DNA from: Crateriforma conspicua
GTDB taxonomy: Bacteria > Planctomycetota > Planctomycetia > Pirellulales > Pirellulaceae
Direction of reading: 5' to 3'
Assembly: GCF_007752935.1 (NCBI RefSeq)
Contig: NZ_CP036319.1
Coordinates: 868,001 to 932,000 of the forward strand
Length of the DNA stretch: 64,000 bases
Part shown: piece by piece, positions 1-11,011 of the stretch
How the letters are laid out: each line of letters begins with the position of its first letter
How positions within the stretch are numbered: the first letter of the stretch is position 1
Notes under the pieces: generated by a model
The model's database searches: none
Told to the model about the DNA's origin: nothing
What the model saw: the letters and a program-made list of their open reading frames with translations, nothing else
Made by a program: the position numbers and the translations under genes

Positions 1-894
1 TTCTGGATCTATGGTGTGCAGGCCTGCTGTCGCACGCCGATCTTTTTCGTCCCCAAGTCGCTTTCGTGTCGATGGGAGTTGTCGGGGTTGCTGTTTCGGC
101 AAGCTCAGTTGTCCGAATCGTCACGTTCACAGATCAGTGCCGCCGTATCGGTGGGCGAAAACGTGATCGCTTATGCGACCGGACGTGAATTGCAAGACAA
201 ACTACAGCAACGTTTTTTGCTGACTGGATCCACCGAAACGTCGCGGCAACGGGGCCAGTGGCAATTGGCCGAACTGGCGTTGGGGGCCGGTGGCGAAGAC
301 GCACGCCGGGCATTGCCCAACGCTGTCGGACTGCTGTCGCAAACGCTTCCTGTCGCGGTCGCCCCGGTCGGCGATCCCATCACGTTGGATGATCGATCCC
401 TGAGCGACGTCACCGCACTGTGGGTGCACGGCAGAACCGATTTTCAGTGGACAGCGGCACAGCGAAAGGCGGTTCAAACTTACTTGGATCGCGGCGGTTA
501 CTTGATCGCCAATGCGGTTTGCGGTGCGGAAGAATTCGTGAAAGCCTTTCGTCGCGAAATCGACAAATTGGATTTGGACGAACCCCTGGCGGCGATTGCC
601 CCGGATCATCCCGCGTTGACCAACCGATATGGCGGATTCGATGTGCGGCGTGTGACGATTCGACGTCCGAAACGAGATGCGAATCAGTTTGCGGTGCAGA
701 CCCGAACGACATTTCCGATGATCGAAGCGGCGCGGGTGGGGCCCGCCGACAACGTCTTCTTTTCACCGTTGGATCTGAGCTGTGCGTTGGAAAGCCAGAA
801 CTCGATTCAGTGTGCCGGCTATGGCACCGAAGATGCGACACGCATCATTGCCAATTTGTTGCTGTATGCGATGCAACAGCCGCCGGCCGATTGA
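1..894 (+). CDS. DUF4159 domain-containing protein, C-terminal part (5' end outside window)
   Basis: The frame is open from base 1 and ends with TGA at 892-894, so the first codons seen (Phe-Trp-Ile-Tyr-Gly) are internal and the gene begins before the window. The last ~200 residues look like the DUF4159 fold: a conserved Trp-Val-His-Gly stretch, then a glycine-rich 'DRGGYLIANAVCG' segment followed by a helical part and a late block on natural ligands/valued residues. DUF4159 proteins in planctomycetes are membrane-anchored or secreted and have no established reaction. The gene converges on the acyltransferase gene with only three bases between stop codons and no visible terminator. A GTG at position 16 is in frame but has no reason to be the true start. 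Confidence 0.75.
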   Translation, partial: FWIYGVQACCRTPIFFVPKSLSCRWELSGLLFRQAQLSESSRSQISAAVSVGENVIAYATGRELQDKLQQRFLLTGSTETSRQRGQWQLAELALGAGGEDARRALPNAVGLLSQTLPVAVAPVGDPITLDDRSLSDVTALWVHGRTDFQWTAAQRKAVQTYLDRGGYLIANAVCGAEEFVKAFRREIDKLDLDEPLAAIAPDHPALTNRYGGFDVRRVTIRRPKRDANQFAVQTRTTFPMIEAARVGPADNVFFSPLDLSCALESQNSIQCAGYGTEDATRIIANLLLYAMQQPPAD

Positions 895-897
895 TCT

Positions 898-2223
898 TTA
901 TGCGGCCCGGCGTCGTGGTGTGGCCGCGGTCTCCAGGTGTTTCAAGATCACCGGGTCGGCATTGTCGGTGCCGGATGTTTCTGTTTTTGGCGACCAAGTC
1001 ATGCCCAGCCAACGTCCCAGTGCGGACTGTCGGACCACCGCTTCGTAGGTCAGCAGGGAAACCGACAATGCGGCCAGGAAACAGAAGACTCCCTTCACCA
1101 GCGAAGGAACTTGCGGCAACAGAAATTTGGTGTCGATGTGCATCAGGCCCAACAAGGGGTGGTGGACCAGGTAGATCCAGAACGACGCGGCTGCCACGTA
1201 CTGTGTTTTTTTCGATATCGGACGTTCTTGTGCCTGAAAGAAGCCGATCGCTGCCAAGCTAACGGCCCATGCGGCCAGCGTGGTGGTGGTCCCCAGCAAG
1301 ATGCCCGATGCCTGGGACATCGCCGTGTCGGGCTGGTGTCCGGCCAGATGCCAGCGGCCGACGGCCACCGCGGCACCAAGCGACATCACGGCGGTAATCA
1401 CCAGCGGCCGCGTCAACGTCTGAATCCGGTGCAAGCGTTTGTCTTGACTGACAATCCACATGCCGCCCAAGAAGAACGTTCCGCTGTAAATCCATTTACT
1501 GGGGACCGGCAAGAAATCATGTTGAAAGCCCCAGACCACTTCCGGACGAAAACACAGCGTGCAGATTCCGATTCCCGCCAAAAGAATCAATGCGACACGT
1601 GAGCCAAACGGTTGTTGGATGAATCGATACCGCTTTTCGGCGGGGTTTCGCTGCATCCACGTTGCGATGCCGGCAACGATGCCGACGTAAGACAACACGT
1701 ACAGCAAGAACCAAAGGTGACTGGTGCCCCACAGGCTGTTGCCCAGTGCACCATCAATCTTCAGGCTTTTCAGTTTGACCGCATCGACCCAGCCCTCGTA
1801 CACCCAGCCGCCGACCCAGATATAAAGCTCCGCCGGCAGAATCACCATCATCCCGAACAGGAACGGCTTGCCCAATCGCGACAAACGCGTCCGCATTAAG
1901 TCGGCGGCACCGCGTCGCTGCAGTGTCTGCCACGCGAACATGCCGGTCATCACCAGGAACACCGGCATGATGAAGACTTCGATGGCCCAAAACGTGACGT
2001 CCAGCCACTCGCTTGGAGTGTCGCGAACGGGCCAGGCCAGTCCCGGCATCGGGTGCTTCAGATAGGGAACGCATGCGTGAAGCAGGACCACGCCCAGCGT
2101 TGCCATGACGCGCAAACGCTCCAATCCTCCGTGTCGTGGTTTTCCGGCAACCGTGCCAGGATCCGCGGACCGGAAGGGGACGGAATCGACGTTTCGAGAC
2201 GCATCGATGGATAGGACCTTCAT
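898..2223 (-). CDS. Acyltransferase family 3 membrane protein
   Basis: Predicted integral membrane O-acyltransferase of the acyltransferase-3 family (441 aa), which transfers acetyl or similar groups to surface polysaccharides or lipids. The N-terminal block 'LERLRVMATLGVVLLHA' is the family signature (Arg and an early His in the first membrane helix). About ten hydrophobic helices follow, including 'PVFLVMTGMFAW' and the late 'FWIYLVHHPLLG' helix with the His-His pair typical of the family. The first ~30 residues are charged and soluble. Substrate cannot be told from sequence. It lies downstream of the ExoD-like gene on the same strand with 119 bases between. A second family member with an ankyrin insert lies at 28383-30002. 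Confidence 0.85.
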   Translation of the reverse strand: MKVLSIDASRNVDSVPFRSADPGTVAGKPRHGGLERLRVMATLGVVLLHACVPYLKHPMPGLAWPVRDTPSEWLDVTFWAIEVFIMPVFLVMTGMFAWQTLQRRGAADLMRTRLSRLGKPFLFGMMVILPAELYIWVGGWVYEGWVDAVKLKSLKIDGALGNSLWGTSHLWFLLYVLSYVGIVAGIATWMQRNPAEKRYRFIQQPFGSRVALILLAGIGICTLCFRPEVVWGFQHDFLPVPSKWIYSGTFFLGGMWIVSQDKRLHRIQTLTRPLVITAVMSLGAAVAVGRWHLAGHQPDTAMSQASGILLGTTTTLAAWAVSLAAIGFFQAQERPISKKTQYVAAASFWIYLVHHPLLGLMHIDTKFLLPQVPSLVKGVFCFLAALSVSLLTYEAVVRQSALGRWLGMTWSPKTETSGTDNADPVILKHLETAATPRRRAA

Positions 2224-2342
2224 GCGGGTGCCAGTACCAAACGACCCGCCCGAAAATCAAGACCAAGCCATCGGCGGTCCGCGTTGGGGACGCGTCCCGA
2301 TGCGGTCGTATTAGGTTCGCCGTTGTGCCCCCCCCCGATGAA

Positions 2343-3110
2343 TCAGCCCATCGCGCTGAATCCGATCACCCCGACGGTGGCGATTGAAAAAGCAAATGCG
2401 ACCAACGCGATCACGCCGTCGCGGGCCAGTAAGGCCAAGCCAAACGCAGCGAACGCTGCACCGGCCAAACTGCTGCTCATCGGAATCAACGACAGGATCG
2501 GCGTGGTTAGCGAAATCAAGATGCAAATCGCCGCCGTGGCGTATTGGCCTCCGCGTGTGACCAGGAACTCCAGCCGTGGCTGGGAATATTGATCCATGAA
2601 ATGTGCCGGCTTTCTCAGCCAGCCGACGGCTTTTGATACTCCGTCGGACCCGACATTGCGGTTCTCCAACCAGTCTGGGATCCAAAAATGATCTCGGTTC
2701 ATTAACAGTTGTGCCGAGATGATGATGATAAAGATCGCCAGCAGAATCGGGACGCCTGGGATGTCGGCCGGTCCCGGCGGTATCAACAACAGCCCTGGCA
2801 CCAACAACAGCGGCCCGAAGGATTTGGAGCCCAGTGAATCCATCACGTCGCCGATCGAAACGTGTGATTGATCCTCAGCCAAATCATCAATTCGGTCCAA
2901 CAGTTCGTCCAGGGATTGCACCGCTTGCTCATCATCGCCACCCTGATCGTCTTGGGCGGCCCCGGCGTCGCCGTTGGGGCGTCCACCCGTCGACGAATCT
3001 TCAGGTGGCACCGCACCGACATCAATGCGTCCCATGGGTGTGATTTCACCCATCCGACCCACTTCGGGAGCAAGCTTGGGCGCGTGGTCTTGGTGCGAAA
3101 CGACGGTCAT
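2343..3110 (-). CDS. ExoD-family (exopolysaccharide synthesis) membrane protein
   Basis: Matches the ExoD family: a short soluble helix ('LDELLDRIDDLAED') followed by the family block 'FGPLLLVPGLLLIPPGPADIPGVP' read across the first membrane segment (quoted here in part only), a conserved acidic/aromatic loop ('DHFWIPDW'), and four to five hydrophobic helices to the C-terminus. ExoD was named from rhizobial exopolysaccharide mutants; its biochemical role is unknown. I place the start at the ATG at 3110 (255 aa); the frame stays open to an ATG at 3275 but the extra 55 residues are low-complexity and precede an already disordered acidic Gly/Asp stretch. No SD is visible for either start. A run of nine C (2328-2336) directly follows the stop codon. 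Confidence 0.8.
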   Translation of the reverse strand: MTVVSHQDHAPKLAPEVGRMGEITPMGRIDVGAVPPEDSSTGGRPNGDAGAAQDDQGGDDEQAVQSLDELLDRIDDLAEDQSHVSIGDVMDSLGSKSFGPLLLVPGLLLIPPGPADIPGVPILLAIFIIIISAQLLMNRDHFWIPDWLENRNVGSDGVSKAVGWLRKPAHFMDQYSQPRLEFLVTRGGQYATAAICILISLTTPILSLIPMSSSLAGAAFAAFGLALLARDGVIALVAFAFSIATVGVIGFSAMG

Positions 3111-3436
3111 GACGTGCAACGGGCGTGGGAAGGCCACCGTTTCGACCATCAATAGGAATGGCGTCGAAGCGGCAAAGTGCAGATGCAGCCGTCGGGACTG
3201 ATGGGGCGGCAACCACCGGCGGACCTGGAAAGGGGACTTGGCGTTCGGCCCTAACCCGCTGATGTGTATTCGCACAGCGCGATCGACAATCGATCATCGC
3301 GATCACCAACGACGGCAAACACGCGGGACGTCCGCGTGCAGCGGAATGGATTAGCAACCGCTATGCCGCAAATCGCTCGGGCCGCTTCACCCATCAAACG
3401 ATTTGGATTGTCGACCGCCACGCAACTGAATCGCCG

Positions 3437-4915
3437 TCACGTCAAGATTTCGTCCACAACGCGCGATGGTTCCACGCCGGTCAGTCGCTGGTCCAGCCCT
3501 TGGAAGGGGAACGTGAATCGTTCGTGGTCGATGCCCATTTGATTCAAAATCGTCGCGTTCAAGTCACGGATGTGAACCGGGTCTTTGACGACGTTGTAGC
3601 TGAATTCGTCAGTTTCACCGTGAACCGCACCGGGCTGGATGCCCGCGCCGGCCAACCAGACGGTGAAGCATTTGGGGTGATGGTCACGACCGTACGTTTC
3701 GTTGGTCAGTTTGCCCTGACAATAGATCGTCCTGCCGAATTCGCCGCCCCAGACGACCAGCGTGTCGTCCAGCAAGCCACGTTGCTTTAGATCGGTCAGC
3801 AAACCCGCCGACGGTTGGTCGGTGTCACGACACTGGTTCGGCAAGTCCTTGGGCAGATTGCCGTGTTGGTCCCATCCGCGATGGAAAATCTGTGTGAACC
3901 GGACGCCACGTTCGGCCATCCGGCGGGCCATCAAACAGCAATTGGCATAGGTGCCTGGTTTGGTGACTTCGGGGCCATACAAGTCCAGAACGTGTTGGGG
4001 TTCGTCGCTCAGGTCGGCCAATTCCGGAACGCTGGTTTGCATTCGGAAGGCCATTTCGTATTGCGCGATTCTGGCACGGGTTTCTGGGTCGCCCCATTGC
4101 TGTGCGGTGTGTTGGTTCAAGCGGCCCAGCGAATCAAGCATTCGTCGACGAACCACCGGATCAATGCCGTCGGGGTTGCTTAGATACAGAACCGGGTCAC
4201 CTTGGCTGCGTAGTGCGACCCCCTGGTACTTGCTGGGCAGAAAACCGCTGCCCCACAATCGGTTGTAAAGGGCTTGGGCTTCTTTACGACCGGTCCACGA
4301 TGCCGTCATCACCAAGAACGCGGGCAAGTTTTCGTTCTCGGTTCCCAGTCCATAACTAAGCCATGAACCCAAGCTGGCTTTGCCGGGCAACTGGTCTCCG
4401 GTGCAAATGTACGTAATTGCCGGGTCGTGATTGATCGCTTCGGTGTGCATCGATTTGATCAACGCGATGTCATCGACCTTCTTGGACATGTGCGGCAACA
4501 ATTCGCTGACCATCGTGCCGTTTTGGCCCTGCGGCGCGAATTTGTAGATGCTGGGTGCGATCGGAAACCGGGCTTGGCCACTGGTCATCGTGGTCAAACG
4601 TTGCCCCTGGCGGATGGATTCGGGCAAGTCTTTGTCGAACCATTCGGCCATCTTGGGTTTGTGGTCCCACATGTCCATTTGACTGGGGGCACCAGACATG
4701 AACAGATAGATCGCACGCTTGGCTTTGGGCGCATGGTGTGGCAATTCGGGCAACCCACCGATCCGTCCACTCGATGCATGGGGATTGGTGCCGCTAGACG
4801 ACGGGTTCGGTGTCGCCGCGTTGGCTTCCAACGTTGCAAGTGCCGCGGCACCCAGCCCGACGGATCCGCGACGCAAAAAGGCGCGACGTGACAGTTCGTT
4901 GATCAGATCGTTCAT
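3437..4915 (-). CDS. DUF1501 secreted protein (sulfatase-like fold) with Tat signal
   Basis: 492 aa. The N-terminus carries a twin-arginine motif ('SRRAFLRRG') followed by a hydrophobic Gly/Ala stretch, so it is exported folded by Tat. The body matches the DUF1501 family, which has an alkaline-phosphatase/sulfatase-like fold: '[16 protein letters not shown]' near the start, 'GWDQHGNLP' in the middle and 'WGGEFGRT' plus 'GRDHHPKCF' late, which hold the putative metal-binding Asp/His residues. No substrate is established. It follows the DUF1549/DUF1553 gene (3' end 5016) by 100 bases on the same strand; these two families are nearly always paired in planctomycetes, so they are probably co-transcribed and act on the same periplasmic substrate. 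Confidence 0.93.
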   Translation of the reverse strand: MNDLINELSRRAFLRRGSVGLGAAALATLEANAATPNPSSSGTNPHASSGRIGGLPELPHHAPKAKRAIYLFMSGAPSQMDMWDHKPKMAEWFDKDLPESIRQGQRLTTMTSGQARFPIAPSIYKFAPQGQNGTMVSELLPHMSKKVDDIALIKSMHTEAINHDPAITYICTGDQLPGKASLGSWLSYGLGTENENLPAFLVMTASWTGRKEAQALYNRLWGSGFLPSKYQGVALRSQGDPVLYLSNPDGIDPVVRRRMLDSLGRLNQHTAQQWGDPETRARIAQYEMAFRMQTSVPELADLSDEPQHVLDLYGPEVTKPGTYANCCLMARRMAERGVRFTQIFHRGWDQHGNLPKDLPNQCRDTDQPSAGLLTDLKQRGLLDDTLVVWGGEFGRTIYCQGKLTNETYGRDHHPKCFTVWLAGAGIQPGAVHGETDEFSYNVVKDPVHIRDLNATILNQMGIDHERFTFPFQGLDQRLTGVEPSRVVDEILT

Positions 4916-5015
4916 GAAGGATTGATCGCCAAGTGAAGCCGGCGGTAACAGTCCGGCAGGAAAGTGGAGGTATCGTGGTGTGGCGGCCGACGTTCGGGAA
5001 TCTTGCCGTCGACGC

Positions 5016-8000
5016 CTATTTGCAAACGACTTGGTCCAGGTTCATCACGGTGCTACAGACAACCGTCCATGCGGCATGCTGGGCGGACGAATCGCCGGAC
5101 AATTTTGCGGCGGTTGTCGGATTTTCGGCGTAGTAGTTTCGCAGATCATTCAGCAAGACCACCAGTTCATCGACCTGCGATTCGGACGGTTGTCGCAAGG
5201 AGACATGTCGCATCAGCCAAGCGGCACGTTCGGCATCGTCGGACAATTCGGGGTGTTCGATCACGCGTGTGGCCAGCGTCTTGGCAGATTCCAGGTACTG
5301 AGGCTCGTTCATCATCAGCAACGCTTGCAAGGGCGTGTTGGTCCGTTCCCGGCGAACGGTGCACGATTCGCGACTGGGGGCATCAAACGTCGACATTTGC
5401 GGCGGCGGACTGGTCCGCTTCCAAAACGTATAGATGCTTCGCCGGTACACGTCCGGTCCGCTGTCGGCTTTGAAGTTTGCGGTGTTGCTGCGGGTGTAGC
5501 CCACCGCGTACCACAGTCCGGACGGTTGCGGTGGCTTCACGCTGGGGCCGCCCATGGTCGTGTTCAACATTCCGGCCAGGTGCAACGCTTGGTCGCGTAA
5601 GACTTCCGCATCCAAACGGAACCGCGGACCGCGTGCGAAGAACCGGTTGTTCGGATCGACGTCCAAGTGTTCCGGCTGTGCTTTGGCGGATCGACGATAA
5701 GTTTCTGTCATGACCAATCGCTTCATCAGTCGCTTGACTTGCCAACCAGATTGGACGAAATCGGCGGCCAAGTGGTCCAGCAATTTCGGGTGGCTGGGCG
5801 GTTCACCCTGGCTGCCAAAGTCTTCGCTGGTTTTGACCAGTCCGGTCCCGAACAGTTGTTGCCAAAAACGGTTCACCGCGACGCGAGCGGTCAGCGGATG
5901 ATCGGGGCGGGTCAACCAGCGAGCCAACCCCAGGCGATCGTTGTTTGCGCCGTCGGGGATGATGGGCAACCAATCGGGCACTGCGCGATCGACTTTTTCA
6001 CCGGGCGAATCGTACTGTCCGCGATTCAATACGTGCGCCTGACGCGGTTGCTTCGTTTCTTTCCAAACCAGTGTCGTCGGGATCGCTTCGTTTAAATCCG
6101 TCTGGGCTTTTTGGATCGCCCGTTCTTGCATCGTGATGGCGATCCAGTCGGGATGCTGACAGAAACCGCTGCGGAAGTATCGCTGCATCGCTTTGGTCAA
6201 TTCCGCCGACCGCTGTGCCGGGTCGGTCGCTGCGATTTGGTGGACATGATCCGGGACCGAGACGCTGGGGCCGGCGAAGGCGTAGTTCCAACGCAGCGGG
6301 CGATCATGCTGTACCAAACGGAACAGCAAGTGGTTTTCACCTTTGCGGAGGTTCAGTTCCCACTGGTCACCCAGCGGGTCCAGTTTGCGATCTTGACGAC
6401 GTGACGCGACTTCTTTGTTGTTCAGGTAGACAAGGAAGCCGCCGTCAACGCCCAACATCAACCGGACCTTTTGGGCCTTGGGTGATTGAATCGACTGGTG
6501 GATGAACAGAACACCGGGTGAAGCAGTCGATTCGGCCGGCGGGTTGATGGCGATCGCCGGCAGGTCGCCGCGGTGCTGCCAACGATACGTGCGTCCGCCG
6601 TAGTTGACGTCACGGTCGGCATCAAACGCTTTGCGGTCGATCGGGAAATTATCTTGATATCCCTGATCGGCACGCTGCAGCTGAAACGGCCCGACGGTAT
6701 GCGTCGGGCCGACGACGACACGATCGTCTTCAGGGATGGTCGCGCCACGATCTGACAGCGCTAATCGAATCGTTTGAAATTGGTGTTTTTCGTATTGCGA
6801 CAGAAAGCTCAGGCGAACCTTCAGTTGCACCGGAGTCTTGTCCTGGCCGGTGCGAATGGGCGAAAATGTAAACCAAGCATTGCGATCGCCGACGCTTTGA
6901 TGACCACCGACCGCCCAGCCGGCATTGCCGGTGTTGATATCGCCGTCGATGGCATAGCTGACCGCAAACTTACCGTCGGCCTGTTCGACATCCGCGGTCG
7001 CCGATTGGATTTTCAGTGGTTCCCAATTCCCGTCGCCACGGCGAATCTGCAAATCGATTTCGCTAAGAACGACGTTTCCGTTGGGCGACGCACCCACGCG
7101 ATTCGTCGTTGCGTCGGCGATCGAGTGCAGATGCAGCGTTTGCCAGTCCGCGTCGGCGGGAACCGTCGCAGTGATCGTGACCACGTCGGTATCGGCGGCG
7201 GCTTCGTCCAGCGAAATGGTGCCATCGTCGTCGACCGTCATCGCGACGCCGGACTTCGAATGAACGTTATTGATCGTTGGGGCTGCAATCACGGGATCGG
7301 ATTGCAGCGACCGTTCCCAACGTCGTTGGTCCGCATCGACCGACGCGATGGGGCCGTCCATTTCTTGTCGAACTTGGCGCAGGTCACGAGCCAATTGTTG
7401 CTGTTCGGCTTTCTGTTCTTCGCTGGGGACCTGGATGGTCGGTGCCGGATCCTTGACGTTCTTGTCCATCGCCGACCCGTCCAGACTGTTGAAATACGCC
7501 GACAGGCTGTAGAAGTCTTTACTGGTAATCGGATCGAACTTGTGGTCGTGACAGACCGCACAACCGGTGGTCAGCCCCAAGAAGACCGTTCCGAACGCGT
7601 CGGTCCGATCAATCACGTTGCGTGCGAAAACTTCGTCATAAATCGAACCGCCTTCGTTCGTGGTCACGTTCAAGCGGTTGAATCCGCTGGCGATCAATTG
7701 ATCCATGCTGGGATCGGGCAACAGATCGCCGGCCAATTGTTCGGTGATGAAGGTGTCGAAGCGTTTGTCGTCGTTGAACGCTTGAATGACCCAGTCGCGA
7801 TAAGGCCACATTTCGCGATAGTTGTCCAAGTGCAGGCCGTGAGTGTCGGCAAATCGAACGACGTCCAACCAGTACCGGGCCATGTGTTCGCCATACGCGG
7901 GCGAATCGATCAGGCGATCGACCAGTCGTTGATAGCCTTCGAGGGATGGATCCGCTAAATACTCCGCGGCGATCGTTTCGTCGGGCGGCAGACCGGTCAA

Positions 8001-8648
8001 ATCCAAGCTGACGCGACGCAACAGGCTTTCTGGGTCGGCTTGGTCATTGGATGACAAACCGATGCGCCGGAGCGATGCTTCGACAAAGGCGTCGATGATC
8101 GAAAGGTCTTTGGCGTCGGCAATCTTTTGGACGTTCGCGGGGACTGTGTCGTCGATCGGTCGAAAGGACCAGTGCTGTTCAAATGTAGCGCCCTGGGCGA
8201 TCCAACGCTCGATCGTGTCTTTCTGTTTAGCCGACAATGGTTTGTGGTAATCCGGCGGTGGCATCACCAGATCGGGATCACTTTCGCGAATCCTTTCCAA
8301 CATCAGGCTGTCGGCCGGTTCGTCGGTGTCGACCACATCGAAGATGCCATCGGCGGTGTCCAAGCGAATGCCGGCTTGGCGATCATGTTCGTCCGGGCCG
8401 TGGCAGGCGAAACAGTGATCGGACAGGATCGGTTTGATATCGCGGGCGAAATCGACATCATCGGCATCGCTGGTCTTTCCGTCCGGGCCGTCGGCGAACC
8501 CAGGCCCTGGGACCGCCAGCGAAGCGATGACTGAGGCCATCAGTATTCCTGTCCAAGCCGCCAGCCTTCTGCGACTTCGTGCGAACGGTGGACGTTCGGC
8601 TGCAGGGTTTGCGGCAGTGGCGGCGAGGCGCGCGCGTGGATTCAGCAT
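5016..8648 (-). CDS. PSCyt1-DUF1549-DUF1553 secreted cytochrome c-like protein
   Basis: About 1210 aa. After a long basic leader and a hydrophobic signal segment, a planctomycete cytochrome C domain (PSCyt1) carries one haem-binding CxxCH site ('HCFACHGPD', near residue 78) and a distal 'MPPPDY' methionine region. DUF1549 (PSCyt2) follows ('LTGLPPDE', '[18 protein letters not shown]', '[11 protein letters not shown]'), giving another CxxCH, then a beta-rich middle region resembling a galactose-binding or concanavalin-like insert, and DUF1553 (PSD1) at the C-terminus ('[17 protein letters not shown]', '[16 protein letters not shown]'). Function is unproven; redox chemistry on a polysaccharide or other periplasmic compound is the usual proposal. 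I chose the ATG at 8648 because it sits nearer the signal peptide; 8729 is an alternative. It is upstream of the DUF1501 gene and divergent from DUF4404. Confidence 0.92.
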   Translation of the reverse strand: MLNPRARLAATAANPAAERPPFARSRRRLAAWTGILMASVIASLAVPGPGFADGPDGKTSDADDVDFARDIKPILSDHCFACHGPDEHDRQAGIRLDTADGIFDVVDTDEPADSLMLERIRESDPDLVMPPPDYHKPLSAKQKDTIERWIAQGATFEQHWSFRPIDDTVPANVQKIADAKDLSIIDAFVEASLRRIGLSSNDQADPESLLRRVSLDLTGLPPDETIAAEYLADPSLEGYQRLVDRLIDSPAYGEHMARYWLDVVRFADTHGLHLDNYREMWPYRDWVIQAFNDDKRFDTFITEQLAGDLLPDPSMDQLIASGFNRLNVTTNEGGSIYDEVFARNVIDRTDAFGTVFLGLTTGCAVCHDHKFDPITSKDFYSLSAYFNSLDGSAMDKNVKDPAPTIQVPSEEQKAEQQQLARDLRQVRQEMDGPIASVDADQRRWERSLQSDPVIAAPTINNVHSKSGVAMTVDDDGTISLDEAAADTDVVTITATVPADADWQTLHLHSIADATTNRVGASPNGNVVLSEIDLQIRRGDGNWEPLKIQSATADVEQADGKFAVSYAIDGDINTGNAGWAVGGHQSVGDRNAWFTFSPIRTGQDKTPVQLKVRLSFLSQYEKHQFQTIRLALSDRGATIPEDDRVVVGPTHTVGPFQLQRADQGYQDNFPIDRKAFDADRDVNYGGRTYRWQHRGDLPAIAINPPAESTASPGVLFIHQSIQSPKAQKVRLMLGVDGGFLVYLNNKEVASRRQDRKLDPLGDQWELNLRKGENHLLFRLVQHDRPLRWNYAFAGPSVSVPDHVHQIAATDPAQRSAELTKAMQRYFRSGFCQHPDWIAITMQERAIQKAQTDLNEAIPTTLVWKETKQPRQAHVLNRGQYDSPGEKVDRAVPDWLPIIPDGANNDRLGLARWLTRPDHPLTARVAVNRFWQQLFGTGLVKTSEDFGSQGEPPSHPKLLDHLAADFVQSGWQVKRLMKRLVMTETYRRSAKAQPEHLDVDPNNRFFARGPRFRLDAEVLRDQALHLAGMLNTTMGGPSVKPPQPSGLWYAVGYTRSNTANFKADSGPDVYRRSIYTFWKRTSPPPQMSTFDAPSRESCTVRRERTNTPLQALLMMNEPQYLESAKTLATRVIEHPELSDDAERAAWLMRHVSLRQPSESQVDELVVLLNDLRNYYAENPTTAAKLSGDSSAQHAAWTVVCSTVMNLDQVVCK

Positions 8649-8889
8649 GGTGTCGACGAACCGTCGGAAAGGGGCGGGCAGAAAGGCGGGGCGGTGCGAT
8701 GCAACCGCGTTCGCGTCATTGTACCGCACCCGCGGCCCGAATCGAACTGCTTTGCTAACAACTAACGCTTACCAAGTCGCGACGCGGCGGTTCGTGGATG
8801 GTATTTTGAGGATTCAGAGACTGTTGATTCGTGTTATTTCGCGATACAGCAGGCTCGCCTCTCCCTTCACCCCCATCGGCAGCCCCAAG

Positions 8890-9147
8890 ATGCGGACCGA
8901 ACTGGAAAAAACACTCGACGACCTGCACCACCAATTGGAGTCCGCCGCGACGTTGGATCAGGACCAGCGGGCAAGATTGCGGCAGGCGGTGACCGAAATC
9001 CGCCAAAGCCTGGATCGGGAGGACGTCAGTTCCCAGACCCTGGCGTCAAGGTTGCGAGAGGCGACCGAGCAGTTTCAGGTCGAGCACCCGTCGCTGACCA
9101 ACAGTGTCGGTCGCGTCGCCGACATCCTGTCGCAAATGGGCATCTAG
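8890..9147 (+). CDS. DUF4404 family small protein
   Basis: 85 aa, almost wholly helical and charged, with two heptad-like helices and a conserved end 'HPSLTNSVGRVADILSQMGI'. That matches DUF4404, a small cytoplasmic family of unknown function. The frame is open far upstream, but family length and the ATG at 8890 fix the start; everything before it overlaps the divergent PSD1 gene and its leader. It has no signal peptide. Nothing around it suggests a partner: the next gene downstream is 450 bases away. Confidence 0.8.
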   Translation: MRTELEKTLDDLHHQLESAATLDQDQRARLRQAVTEIRQSLDREDVSSQTLASRLREATEQFQVEHPSLTNSVGRVADILSQMGI

Positions 9148-9260
9148 CCTCTCAGGTGACCATCGCGGTCCGGCGGTGCACATCGCCCGGCGGACCGATC
9201 GCATTCCGATCGCTTCTTTCGTCCGATCTTGCCTGCGATTCCCGAAGGCGATGGTGCGAC

Positions 9261-9290
9261 GGGTGAAGGTGGGACGGGTGAAGGTGGGAC
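9261..9290. repeat. Tandem direct repeat, two 15-base copies
   Basis: The unit GGGTGAAGGTGGGAC occurs at 9261-9275 and again at 9276-9290 without a gap, and a related partial copy (GGTGCGAC) precedes it. It lies in the leader region of the NtrC-type regulator. It could be a repeated protein-binding site or a slippage product. Confidence 0.7.
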
Positions 9291-9367
9291 AGTTTGTCCG
9301 CTTTTTCAAGCGTCCTGTGTCATAATGTCCCGATCGTCGAATGCGACGTTTCTAAACGCGATTTTCG

Positions 9368-9396
9368 GGCACAAATTCGTAGAATGCATTTGTGCC
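9368..9396. promoter_or_regulatory. Perfect 9-base inverted repeat, candidate operator or hairpin
   Basis: GGCACAAAT (9368-9376) and ATTTGTGCC (9388-9396) are exact reverse complements separated by 11 bases. The centre-to-centre distance of 20 bases is close to two helical turns, as for a dimeric regulator; there is no T-run, so it is unlikely to be a terminator. It is 200 bases upstream of the NtrC-type regulator start. Confidence 0.5.
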
Positions 9397-9598
9397 ATTG
9401 TCGCGCACCGGAGCGCATCAAAGCGGACCGAAATTGCATCGTCGTACGAAAGGCGGTTGTGTCGTCGGTCGCCCTATGATCGATCTCCACGCGGGTTCGT
9501 ATCCCGTCGCTCGCGGTGTGACAGCAGGGCACCGGCCGCGGGACCGGTCCCAGGATCGCCCGTGAATGCCTGGACCATCCCCATGTGTGATCGGAACC

Positions 9599-11011
9599 AT
9601 GGACAACCGACTAATGAAGCTGCTGCTGGTCGACCACGACGATGACTTTCGCCAAGGCTGTGCACGTTGGATGCAGCACAAGGGACATCGCGTAACTCAG
9701 GCCACGTGTGGTGTCGAAGCGCTGCAGTTGTGCGAACGCCACGGATACGACGTGGTCGTGATCGACATCGATATGCCGGGTGTGACCGGGTTGGAGTTCC
9801 TGCAACGGGTCCGGCAAGACGATCTGGATTTGGAAGTCGTCATCTTGACGGGCCAGGGATCGATTTCGTCTGCCGTGGCGGCGATGCAAATGGGGGCCTG
9901 TGATTATCTGACCAAGCCCTGTGCGTTAGGTGAATTGGAACACCACTGCCATGTTGCCCACGACCGAGCTGTTTTGCGACGCGAAAACCAGAACTTGAAA
10001 GCCGTGATGTCACGACAACGACCGGCGGCGCGTTTGGTCGGCCATTCGGCCCCGATCGCCTCAGTGAAACGGATGATTGAAAAGGTCGCTCCAACCGATA
10101 AACCGGTGCTGATCGAAGGTGAAAGTGGCACCGGCAAGGAAGTCGTCGCCCGCTTGATTCAAAAGCACAGTCACGTCGCCGAACGGCCGTTCGTCACCAT
10201 CAACTGCGCCGCCCTTCCCGAACAGTTGGTCGAAAGCGAATTGTTCGGTCACTTGAAGGGATCGTTTACCGGTGCGACAGCCGATAAGCCTGGCCTGTTT
10301 GAAATCGCCGACGGCGGGACGCTGTTCATCGATGAAATCGGCGAATTGCCGCCATCGTTGCAACCCAAGCTGTTGCGTGTCTTGGAAGACGGTTCGATGC
10401 GGCGGATCGGTTGCCATAAAGAACGCGTCGTCAATGTCCGCGTGATTGCCGCCACCAATCGTGATTTGGAAGACGAAGTCGAACAGGGACGATTCCGGCG
10501 TGATCTTTATTATCGAATCAACGTGTTGTCGCTGCGATTGCCACCGCTGCGTGATCGCGTCGGCGATATCGATGTGTTGATCGATCATCTGTTGCCCGAT
10601 GACTGGCACGTCGACGTCTTGGCCCGACAAGCCATGAACGCCTATCACTGGCCGGGTAACATTCGGCAACTGATCAACGTGTTGGAACGGGCGATGATCC
10701 TGGCCAACGGGCAAGAAATCACGCTGGATGATCTGACCCACGATGTCGCCGACTGTACCGGTGACGCCGAATGCCAAGTCGTTACGGCCACCCCACGTTC
10801 AATCCTGGACCAAGCCGGCATGCAAGAAGGTCGAACGCCGCTGACGATCGATGAACTGACCAAGACGCATGTGTTGGACGTGCTGTCGGCGTGCAACGGC
10901 AACAAGGCGAAAACGGCACGCATGCTGGGCATCCACCGACGAAAACTGTATCGCTTGTTGCACCGTTATGAAGGCGATGCCGTTCCGGCAACCGATGACG
11001 TTGTTCAGTGA
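9599..11011 (+). CDS. NtrC-type sigma-54-dependent response regulator
   Basis: About 470 aa. The N-terminal receiver domain has the acidic pocket ('DHDDD'), a phospho-acceptor Asp near residue 56 ('VVIDIDMPG') and the 'TKP' lysine. A sigma-54 AAA+ domain follows with Walker A 'GESGTGKE' (~residue 175), the sigma-54 contact loop as GSFTGA rather than GAFTGA, Walker B '[11 protein letters not shown]', and an arginine finger region. The C-terminus is a Fis-type helix-turn-helix ('[20 protein letters not shown]'). It would activate RpoN promoters when phosphorylated. No histidine kinase is near, so its sensor is elsewhere. I chose the ATG at 9599; 9614 is also possible and 9566 adds unrelated residues. 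Its stop overlaps the GTG of the methyltransferase gene by four bases, so the two are translationally coupled. Confidence 0.93.
   Translation: MDNRLMKLLLVDHDDDFRQGCARWMQHKGHRVTQATCGVEALQLCERHGYDVVVIDIDMPGVTGLEFLQRVRQDDLDLEVVILTGQGSISSAVAAMQMGACDYLTKPCALGELEHHCHVAHDRAVLRRENQNLKAVMSRQRPAARLVGHSAPIASVKRMIEKVAPTDKPVLIEGESGTGKEVVARLIQKHSHVAERPFVTINCAALPEQLVESELFGHLKGSFTGATADKPGLFEIADGGTLFIDEIGELPPSLQPKLLRVLEDGSMRRIGCHKERVVNVRVIAATNRDLEDEVEQGRFRRDLYYRINVLSLRLPPLRDRVGDIDVLIDHLLPDDWHVDVLARQAMNAYHWPGNIRQLINVLERAMILANGQEITLDDLTHDVADCTGDAECQVVTATPRSILDQAGMQEGRTPLTIDELTKTHVLDVLSACNGNKAKTARMLGIHRRKLYRLLHRYEGDAVPATDDVVQ

Larger units (their letters stand above)
9148..9598. other. Long intergenic region before the NtrC-type regulator
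   Basis: I find no convincing gene in these 451 bases. It holds a 15-base direct repeat in tandem (9261-9290) and a perfect 9-base inverted repeat (9368-9396), both annotated separately. I looked for a GG-N10-GC sigma-54 promoter and did not find a clear one. Confidence 0.5.

Noticed and set aside
6774-7958. Plus-strand frame of 394 residues antisense to the cytochrome gene.
   Set aside because: Shadow of the PSD1 coding strand caused by GC-rich codons; no domain or start signal.
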